Positions 43,190 to 50,201 of a stretch of 64,000 nt of DNA are shown here, piece by piece; position 1 is the first letter of the stretch; every line of letters begins with the position of its first letter. The notes below the pieces were generated by a model, which saw only the letters and a list, made by a program, of their open reading frames with translations, had not been told where the DNA came from and ran no database searches. Origin of the DNA: Chlorobiaceae bacterium (GTDB lineage Bacteria; Bacteroidota; Chlorobiia; Chlorobiales; Chlorobiaceae); the NCBI GenBank assembly GCA_013334865.1, contig JAAXWS010000007.1:1-64000 (forward strand). Reading direction: 5' to 3'. The translations under genes and the position numbers were made by a program.

Positions 43190-45487
43190 ATGCAGGTGCG
43201 AAAAGAGGAGATTTCGAAGGTTGTCATCACGTGGTCGATGGTGGCGCTGCTGGCCATCGGTTATTCGATTGGCTGGAGCGCCGTCCACTCGATGCTCGTG
43301 AAGCGGATGGGCATCCAGTACCTGCCGTACACCTATATCGGCATCAGCCTGCTCGGCATGGTAGGCTCCTCGGTTTACCTGATGTTCGCCGACAAGGTGC
43401 GCCGGGACCGCCTGCTGATCATCTTCGCCTTCGTCACGGGAGTGCTGCTGCTCCTCGCCCGCACGCTGGTCTCCGCGAACCAGGAGAGTTCGCCGGGCTT
43501 TACCTTCCAGCTGTTCCTGTTCTTCATGGTCGTCTTTTTCGCCCAGGGGGTCGGCAACTCGACCCTCGGGACGCAGGTCTGGACCATCATCAGCGATCTG
43601 TTCACCCCTTCGCAGGGGCGGCGGCTCTACCCCATCGTCGGCACCGCGGGGACCATCGGCGGCATCGCCGGCGGCGCATCGATCCATTTCCTTGCCGATT
43701 CCATGGGAACGGCCAACCTCACCCTGGTATGGGCCTTCTCGGTCCTGGCCCTTGTACCGCTCACCATCATGGTCCGGCGGCAGTTCGGCGGCGAACTGGG
43801 AGGGCGGAGCAAGGGAGCATCGGGAAACAGCGAAAAAGGGGCGCACCTCAAGGAGGGGGCGAGCTTCTTCCTCCGCTCCCCGATGGCTGTCGTGCTCGGG
43901 TTCGTGGCCGTGATGTTCTGGGTGGTGGGCTCCGTCGCCGACTTCCAGTACACCCGCATCATGAACGCAGCCTTTCCGTCCGAGGCCAGGCTTGCCGGCT
44001 TCTATGGCATCTACGGCATGGTCATCAACATCACCGGCCTTCTGGTTCAGGTGCTCTTCAGCGGTTACCTCATCCGGCGCATCGGGGTCTCGCGCGGCCT
44101 TTGCGCGCTGCCTCTGACCGTGCTGGCCGGTTTCGTGTTCATCACCCTTCAGCCGGTCTTCTGGGCGGGCTTTTTCCTGCGTTTCACCTGGGACCTGGTC
44201 GGCATGACCGTCCAGGGCAACTCCTACCAACTGGCGCAGAACGCCATGCCGTCGGCGCTCCGTGCCCGTATCCGCGGCTTCATCGAAGGTGTGGTCAATC
44301 CCCTCGGCGGCGTGCTCGGCGGCCTGCTCATCCTTGGATTGCATGCGATGTTCGATGCGACGGACGGCCGGGGATGGAGCGATGAGGTGACGATCTCGGG
44401 CATCCTGCTCGGCATCCTCTGGATCGTCGTCGTCCTCGGTTCCCAGAAGCACTACCTCAACCTGATCGCCGACAACCTGAAGAGTCCGGACAAAAGGACC
44501 GTGATGGATGCGATCGAGTGTCTGGTGGAGCCGGGAAGCGGCCGGGCCGGAGAGTTGCTGGATCAGGTCGCTGCCATGCCCGATGCCGAGCGTCGCGCGG
44601 TGGCGGCGCGCGTCCGGGGCAGCATTCCCGGAGAAGCCTCGCAGCGGGCGCTTTGCCACATGCTTCATGACCCTGCCCCCAGTGTCCGCGCCGAGGCCCT
44701 GTGTTCGCTCTCGAAGATGCATGGCGGGCATGCGCTGCCGCAAGCCGTCACGGTGGCACTGCAGCATGTGGTTGAAACCGATCCTGAACCGGCCATCCGT
44801 GTGGATGCCTTCAAGCTCAGTCTGTCGATGGAATCCCCGGAATCCTGGGATCAGAAGGCTCGCGAGTGGCTCGTACATGAATCCGAGACGGTCAGGAAGC
44901 GCATCGTCGAAGCGGTGGGCACGCAATCCGGAAACAGGCGGAAACTGCTCGAACCCATGCTTGGCGATAGTTCCGGGGTAGTTGTGGCGGCCGTCGTTCG
45001 TGCACTCTGGGAAGAGCCGGGGATGAAGCCGGTTCTCACGGACAGGCTGGCCGGGTTGCTTGCCGACGGAGATCCGGAGGTGGTGAGGGCAGCGCTTGCA
45101 ACCTGCCATCTTGTCGGGGAACTGCCTGTCGCATTCCTGCCTGCCGGACTGCTCGGATCATCCGATCCCGCTGCTCGAATCCTGGCTGGAGCAGGCATGG
45201 TTCGCTTTGGTGCTGAACCGTCACTCAGGGAGGCTGCAGTCGGGGTCATGTGCAGGACGCTGGTCGAGGAGGCTGAACGCCGGAACATAAAGGAGGAGCT
45301 CCTTCCCCTGCTTCCTGACCTTGGTGAAGAGGCCATCGATAGTCTCCTCTTCGGTGTCGCTGCGCTGTCTGCCGAGGATAGGGAGCGGGTTTCCGGGACC
45401 CTCGGAGGCGTTTACGATATGCTGGACAGCAGGATGTCTCTGAGCGAAATAATCCAGCCCGTCGGCCAGGCGGGACAGAAACGGTAA
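43190..45487 (+). CDS. NTT/MFS-like transporter fused to C-terminal HEAT-like repeats
   Basis: The 765-residue protein has about 12 hydrophobic segments (1-420) and resembles bacterial nucleotide-transporter (NTT) / MFS-type carriers: SDLFTPSQGRRLYPIVGTAGTIGG is a conserved NTT-like segment, and a cytoplasmic loop divides the two halves. Residues about 430-750 are soluble helical pairs of HEAT type (for example DPAPSVRAEALCSLSKM and DPEPAIRVDAFKLSL). Transporter-HEAT fusions of this superfamily occur in free-living bacteria, and their substrate is not known to be ATP/ADP. It lies 60 bp after the AGE-like gene and 31 bp before the next gene. Confidence 0.75.
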   Translation: MQVRKEEISKVVITWSMVALLAIGYSIGWSAVHSMLVKRMGIQYLPYTYIGISLLGMVGSSVYLMFADKVRRDRLLIIFAFVTGVLLLLARTLVSANQESSPGFTFQLFLFFMVVFFAQGVGNSTLGTQVWTIISDLFTPSQGRRLYPIVGTAGTIGGIAGGASIHFLADSMGTANLTLVWAFSVLALVPLTIMVRRQFGGELGGRSKGASGNSEKGAHLKEGASFFLRSPMAVVLGFVAVMFWVVGSVADFQYTRIMNAAFPSEARLAGFYGIYGMVINITGLLVQVLFSGYLIRRIGVSRGLCALPLTVLAGFVFITLQPVFWAGFFLRFTWDLVGMTVQGNSYQLAQNAMPSALRARIRGFIEGVVNPLGGVLGGLLILGLHAMFDATDGRGWSDEVTISGILLGILWIVVVLGSQKHYLNLIADNLKSPDKRTVMDAIECLVEPGSGRAGELLDQVAAMPDAERRAVAARVRGSIPGEASQRALCHMLHDPAPSVRAEALCSLSKMHGGHALPQAVTVALQHVVETDPEPAIRVDAFKLSLSMESPESWDQKAREWLVHESETVRKRIVEAVGTQSGNRRKLLEPMLGDSSGVVVAAVVRALWEEPGMKPVLTDRLAGLLADGDPEVVRAALATCHLVGELPVAFLPAGLLGSSDPAARILAGAGMVRFGAEPSLREAAVGVMCRTLVEEAERRNIKEELLPLLPDLGEEAIDSLLFGVAALSAEDRERVSGTLGGVYDMLDSRMSLSEIIQPVGQAGQKR

Positions 45488-45518
45488 CGTCGTGCCAACG
45501 ATAATAAAAACCGCCACA

Positions 45519-47087
45519 ATGCAACGAAGACCATTCAATAGACGGTTGAATCCTCTTCCGGCACTTCTGACGGGGCTCGCGTTGCTTCTTTCTCCGGCTG
45601 GCCTTTCCGCCCGAGAGGCACCTGCCAGCGTACAGGTGGTTGGTACGGTCGTTGGAGGGCGGGCTGCCTGGAATCCGTTCCACTCCGGCAATGACATGAA
45701 GCGGGACGCTGGCGGTGTGTTTGTCCGCAGATTGTTCCTTTCCGCGAGCGGCGGCAGGAACGGTGACGGGATCTATGCCATGCGGTTCAACACCGGCCGG
45801 GAACTGAGGTCGGTCTTCAAGCGTGGCTCTGAGGCCGGCCGGCTGGTCAGCGGTCCATCATCTGCATCTGCGGGAAACATCCTCTTTCGTGTCAGGAAAG
45901 ATGGATGGTACAAAATCAGCTTCCATCCGACCGCATCGACCTACGCTGTCGAACCGAAGGTAGAGGAGCTTACCAGGATAGACTCCTTCCAGATCAACGG
46001 ATTCGTTCACGACCGTGAGGGCTCGACCGAATGCTTCGATGGCCGCAGGACCCGTCCCGCTGAAAAGTGGGACGAGTGGACCCCTTCCCACGAATTCACC
46101 CGGCAGCAGGATGGCTCATGGAGTATCAAACTTCCGTTGTCGGCGACCGGCGGTCATGAGAAGAACGGTGTTTACCAGTGTCTCTTTTCCGCGAACCACA
46201 ACTCGGACTGGGGATACGGCGGGATCATCGGGCAGCCCGGACGACTCGCCGGCGGGAACGGGTATGACAGCAGGGTCGGCCATGCCGAAGAGTCCGCGGT
46301 CGTCTTCCGGGTCCTGCAGGACGGGCAGTACACCATTACCGTCTGGCCGGATTCCTATCGTTACGAAATCTCCCCCTCCGTCGATTATTTCCAGGGGTTC
46401 GAATTCCAGGTCAACGGCGATGTCGTTGATGATCCATGGAATCCTGCCTCGCCGTCCCACCGGATGGAAAAGGGGCCGCTGGGAACCTGGAAGAAGGTGC
46501 TGCACCTGACGACCAACGGCGGTGCGCTCGGCAACGGCACCTATACGATGAACTTTTCGATCGACGGGAACTGGGCGCTTGACAGCATCGGGTTTGGAGG
46601 GGTCTGGGGTCGAACCTGGCACTCCGATCCGCAGGAGTGGAACCTGCTTTTCCGTGTCGAAAAGGATGGTGACTACATGGTGACCTTCGATCCTGATAAA
46701 GGAGCTTTTTCCATCGATCCCGCAGTCAGGTCTTTTTCCAGGATAGAATCGCTGCAGATATCAGGCAATTTCGATGAGCTTGCGGCCGACGGCAATGGCG
46801 GCTGGAACCCGACCGACCCGAGGCACGACATGGCCTCCACAGACGGCCGGTGTTACACGAAGGAGCTCCGGCTGACCGGAGGAGCCGTCTACGAGTACAA
46901 GTACACCGCCAACCGGGCAGGATGGGCGTGGTCGCTGGTCGACTACCCCTACGACGGGTACCGCAGACTCGCGCCGCACGGCAATCCGCCGCCACTCCGG
47001 TTTGAATGTCCGAGGAGCGGCCTCTACCGGTTCTCGGCCAACGTTGAATCCGGCGACTATTCCGTAACCCTCATCCAGCTTCGCTGA
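45519..47087 (+). CDS. Secreted protein with four tandem carbohydrate-binding-like repeats
   Basis: The 522-residue protein has a signal peptide (about 1-31, LLLSPAGLSA) and then only repeats: four units of about 115 residues. Each unit follows the pattern (F/L)QI(N/S)G, W(N/T)P, a histidine-centred turn, a Lys-x-Leu-x-Leu strand, NGxYxxxF(S/N), and ends (F)RVxKDGxYxxTFxP with Y(S/A)I(D/E)P. This is the layout of beta-sandwich starch- or glycogen-binding modules (CBM48/CBM20, SusE/SusF C-terminal domains); aromatic residues are abundant. No catalytic domain is present. Binding of glucans is an inference, supported by glgX in the same run. ATG 45519 is chosen by the signal peptide; GTG 45492 is possible. 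Confidence 0.65.
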   Translation: MQRRPFNRRLNPLPALLTGLALLLSPAGLSAREAPASVQVVGTVVGGRAAWNPFHSGNDMKRDAGGVFVRRLFLSASGGRNGDGIYAMRFNTGRELRSVFKRGSEAGRLVSGPSSASAGNILFRVRKDGWYKISFHPTASTYAVEPKVEELTRIDSFQINGFVHDREGSTECFDGRRTRPAEKWDEWTPSHEFTRQQDGSWSIKLPLSATGGHEKNGVYQCLFSANHNSDWGYGGIIGQPGRLAGGNGYDSRVGHAEESAVVFRVLQDGQYTITVWPDSYRYEISPSVDYFQGFEFQVNGDVVDDPWNPASPSHRMEKGPLGTWKKVLHLTTNGGALGNGTYTMNFSIDGNWALDSIGFGGVWGRTWHSDPQEWNLLFRVEKDGDYMVTFDPDKGAFSIDPAVRSFSRIESLQISGNFDELAADGNGGWNPTDPRHDMASTDGRCYTKELRLTGGAVYEYKYTANRAGWAWSLVDYPYDGYRRLAPHGNPPPLRFECPRSGLYRFSANVESGDYSVTLIQLR

Positions 47088-47100
47088 ACGGGAAGCAATT

Positions 47101-48807
47101 ATGAAAATCCTGATCCTTTTGCTCGTGCTCATCTTTGTCCCGGTTGCAAGCTATTGCGACCAGGGATCAGGACCGGCGTTGCAAACTGCACTGGACGCGG
47201 CAAAAAAGGGGGACCGGAAAGCGATCATTGCATGGCTGAAAGCAGGTGGGGAGCCCGACCAGGCAGATACGGCCGGATGGACACCGCTGCTCAAGGCCGC
47301 AGCATGCGGGCAGGCGGGCGTGGTCGACCTGCTGCTGGCCAATCCCGTGCGGGTCGCCGATCCCGGCAAACCGTTCACCCCCACCGGTGCACTTCCGATA
47401 CACATGGCGGCCCACTCGGGCAGCGTGTCCACGGTATCACGCATCCTCGATGCCAGGCCCCAGGATCTCAATGCCGTTTTCCTGCTCAACGGACACACTC
47501 CACTGCTCGAGGCCTCTTTTTATGGCCATGCCGGACTGGCATCGTTCCTTCTCAAAAAAGGGGCCAACCCTGCGGCGACCACTCTTCGTGGCCTCACGGC
47601 CGCGGACTTCGCCCGTCAGTTCGACAACCGGTCGCTTTTGGAGGCTGTTTCATCGAACCCCGTGAACGAACAGCAGAAGCAGGCCTATTATGCCGCTCTT
47701 CTCAAGAAAGTTCAGGAACCGGTTCCGCATGGCCAGGAGGCGCTCCAGAAAAGGTCTGACGATCTGGTATCTCTCATCGAATCATCGCTCAGGAGCGTAT
47801 CTCTGAATCCTGAACAGGCAGATCGGTTTTGCCATGATGTCGAGGGCTTGCTTGATGGAGCCGATATCAACCGTTGTGGCGGTCCACTGGGCCAGCCGCC
47901 GCTGGTGGTGGTTGTCACGGGAACCGATACCCAACCCCATCCGGAGGCTGCTGCGCTTTTGAGGATGCGGCTCGCGAGGATGCTGCTCGAACGAGGCGCA
48001 AGCCCGTTGGTCCACGAACGTCACCCGATGGGTGTGAACGCCATCATCCGGGCCTCGGTCTTCGGACGGATCGATATCCTCAGGCTCATGGCATCGCGGA
48101 TCTCCCCAGCGGAACTGGCTGCCGCGCTGAACGAACTTCCCCCGGTCAATGGCCTGACTGCGCTGCACGACGCCGTGCTGCGCGCAGGCACGGCCAATGC
48201 ATCGCATCTTTCCGACTACCTCGAACAGATCCGATGGGAAGTGGCTTCTGGCGCGAGGACCGACATCGAAGATTTTTCCGGTCTGACGCAGCGTGACTAT
48301 GCCCTACGTATAGTCGACCCCGAAAGGAGGCGGGCGGTGATCGAGGTACTCGATTCCTTACGCTCCATTCCGCAATGGAACCATGTTGCGATCGGGGTGG
48401 GCAACATCGAGGATGCTGTCAGATGGTACGGGGAGGTCTTCGGATTCATGCAAGTTGGCAGCATCCTGGTTCATCGTCCGGATGATCCCATGCGCTGGCC
48501 GCTTGCGCAAACCCTTTTCGGCAGCGGCATCGTCCGGGTCAGGAGCGTCACCTTGCGGGTTCCCGATGCCCTTATGCTCCAGAAACTGGAGCTGTTCGAG
48601 GTTTCGCCTGCACCTCAGGCACCTGTGCAGCCCCGTTCAGGCGTGATCCACGGATGTCTTGTCGTCGGTGATGTCGACCTCTACGCAGGCCGTGCCGAAG
48701 CCCATGGCGGCAGGATTCTCTACTGCACGACGGTCCGCGGGATACGCATCGTCTTCTGCTCCGACCCTTCCGGAAATATTTTTGAACTCGCTTCGGAGCC
48801 GTGGTAG
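47101..48807 (+). CDS. Secreted ankyrin-repeat protein fused to a VOC (glyoxalase-like) domain
   Basis: The 568-residue protein has a signal peptide (1-19), a block of ankyrin-like repeats (about 25-180, for example GWTPLLKAAACGQAGVVDLLL and GHTPLLEASFYGHAGLASFLL) and a second repeat-like stretch (about 225-400). The C-terminal domain (about 423-568) starts WNHVAIGVGNIEDAVRWYGEVFGF and ends SGNIFELASEPW, which is the vicinal-oxygen-chelate fold of glyoxalase I. His, Glu and other candidate metal ligands are visible (NHVAIG, ELFE, HGCLV, NIFELA). The ankyrin part should bind a protein partner. This fusion is not one I recognise. It starts 13 bp after the repeat protein. Confidence 0.7.
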   Translation: MKILILLLVLIFVPVASYCDQGSGPALQTALDAAKKGDRKAIIAWLKAGGEPDQADTAGWTPLLKAAACGQAGVVDLLLANPVRVADPGKPFTPTGALPIHMAAHSGSVSTVSRILDARPQDLNAVFLLNGHTPLLEASFYGHAGLASFLLKKGANPAATTLRGLTAADFARQFDNRSLLEAVSSNPVNEQQKQAYYAALLKKVQEPVPHGQEALQKRSDDLVSLIESSLRSVSLNPEQADRFCHDVEGLLDGADINRCGGPLGQPPLVVVVTGTDTQPHPEAAALLRMRLARMLLERGASPLVHERHPMGVNAIIRASVFGRIDILRLMASRISPAELAAALNELPPVNGLTALHDAVLRAGTANASHLSDYLEQIRWEVASGARTDIEDFSGLTQRDYALRIVDPERRRAVIEVLDSLRSIPQWNHVAIGVGNIEDAVRWYGEVFGFMQVGSILVHRPDDPMRWPLAQTLFGSGIVRVRSVTLRVPDALMLQKLELFEVSPAPQAPVQPRSGVIHGCLVVGDVDLYAGRAEAHGGRILYCTTVRGIRIVFCSDPSGNIFELASEPW

Positions 48808-48854
48808 GCGGCCTGAAAATTTGCTGTTGTGTTGACCACCAAGACCAAATCGCA

Positions 48855-49202
48855 ATGAACATGATAGATATCAAGGAGAAGGCACAGGGAGACAGGACCA
48901 TTGTCGAACTGGCCGGGAAGCTGGACGCCTCCACGACGCCCTCGGTTGAGGAGCGCCTGGTCAGGATGATCCAGGAGGGGAAGAAGTACCTCGTGCTCGA
49001 TTTCGGCGGGGTCACCTACCTGGCGAGCAGCGGCTTGCGGATGCTGCTGCTGGTCGTCAGGCAGGTCAACAAGCTGGAGGGGGGGCTGGTGCTGTGCCGG
49101 CTTAACGACACCATGCGCGACACGCTTGACATCACCGGCTTCCTTCCCTATTTCATCGTCGTTCCGACGCCGGAGGAGGCGGTCAGGAAGCTCACACCAT
49201 AG
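48855..49202 (+). CDS. STAS-domain protein, anti-sigma factor antagonist type (copy 1)
   Basis: The 115-residue single-domain STAS protein is of the SpoIIAA/RsbV type. The phosphorylation loop reads VTYLASSGLRML, with Ser 58 at the phosphosite, same numbering as SpoIIAA Ser 58; the usual preceding Asp is replaced by Ala. In partner switching such proteins are phosphorylated by an RsbW-like kinase and dephosphorylated by a PP2C phosphatase; both activities are predicted in the protein encoded at 50202. A second STAS protein is at 53140. Start chosen at ATG 48855; ATG 48861 is nearly equal. Confidence 0.85.
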   Translation: MNMIDIKEKAQGDRTIVELAGKLDASTTPSVEERLVRMIQEGKKYLVLDFGGVTYLASSGLRMLLLVVRQVNKLEGGLVLCRLNDTMRDTLDITGFLPYFIVVPTPEEAVRKLTP

Positions 49203-49259
49203 TGATTGTATTTGTAGCGTCAAAAACCCATCAAAACCTGAATCAGGAGGAAGACCGCC

Positions 49260-50186
49260 ATGAAGACCAAGATTTTCAGAATTGCCGTGCTGTTCCTGCT
49301 CCTTGGGTCGGCTGCGACCCGACAGGCCTTTGCCGAAGGACGTTCGGCAGCCGACCGGCACCTCAATAAAAGGGTCCTTTTCGTACTTTCCGAGTTCGGG
49401 TACTGGGGCGAAGAGCTGATCGGCCCCCTCGAGGTGCTCGAGAAGGCCGGTTACAGGATCGACTTCGCCACCCCGAAGGGGACAAAACCGGTCGCCCTGA
49501 CGCCCAGCATGGACCCGACCTTTGTCGACCCGCCGCTCGGCCGCACGGTTACGACGCCTGAAATGGCCGGGAAGGTCCGGGGGATCGAGGCCTCCACCAG
49601 GCTCGACAAGCCGATCAGCCTCACGGCATGGCTTCCCTCGAAGCCCTACTTGAGCTCTCCGAAGTACCTTGACGACCTCTTCGCCTACAATGCCGCTCTC
49701 GAAAAGGCCGCCGGCGACATCAGGAAGTATGATGCGCTTGTCCTGGTAGGCGGTTCCGGACCCATCCTCGATATGGCCAACAACAAGCGGCTGCACGACC
49801 TAATCCGCCTCTTCCTCAAGGCCGGCAAGCCGGTGGCGGGCGAATGCTACGGTGTCGCCGTCCTTGCCTTCACCCGGGACGAAGTCACCGAAAGGAGCAT
49901 CGTCTACGGGAAGCGGGTCACAGGCCATCCCCTCGCCTTCGATTACAACGACGGGCACGGCTATATGAAAATAGATTACGGCTTCCAGGGTGCGCCATAC
50001 CAGCTCGAGTTCATCCTGAAGGATGCGGTCGGGCCAGAAGGGCAGTTCATCGGCAATGTCGGCAGGAAGTACTCGGTGATCGTCGACTATCCGATCATCA
50101 CTGCCCGGACCACCGGGGACTCCGAACTTTGCGGGCAGAAGCTCGTCGAGGTTCTCGAGCACGGCCTGAAGCGTTACGGCTGGTAA
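49260..50186 (+). CDS. Secreted DJ-1/PfpI (Hsp31-like) family protein
   Basis: The 308-residue protein has a signal peptide (about 1-25, AAATRQAFAEG region) followed by a DJ-1/PfpI domain: VLFVLSEFGYWGEELIGP with the catalytic Glu, YDALVLVGGSGPILDM and the nucleophile elbow GKPVAGECYGVAVLA, whose Cys is the active-site residue. Relatives include Hsp31 chaperones with glyoxalase III (methylglyoxal to lactate) activity and PfpI-type proteins. An exported member is less common. AGGAGG precedes the ATG. It sits between STAS copy 1 and the PP2C sensor gene. Confidence 0.85.
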   Translation: MKTKIFRIAVLFLLLGSAATRQAFAEGRSAADRHLNKRVLFVLSEFGYWGEELIGPLEVLEKAGYRIDFATPKGTKPVALTPSMDPTFVDPPLGRTVTTPEMAGKVRGIEASTRLDKPISLTAWLPSKPYLSSPKYLDDLFAYNAALEKAAGDIRKYDALVLVGGSGPILDMANNKRLHDLIRLFLKAGKPVAGECYGVAVLAFTRDEVTERSIVYGKRVTGHPLAFDYNDGHGYMKIDYGFQGAPYQLEFILKDAVGPEGQFIGNVGRKYSVIVDYPIITARTTGDSELCGQKLVEVLEHGLKRYGW

Positions 50187-50201
50187 ACGGGGATATCCCT
50201 G

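Noticed and set aside
43151-45109. 652-codon open frame antisense to the NTT/MFS-HEAT gene
   Set aside because: Rich in Asp, Glu, Gly, Arg and His, with no hydrophobic core; typical of a shadow of membrane-protein codons.
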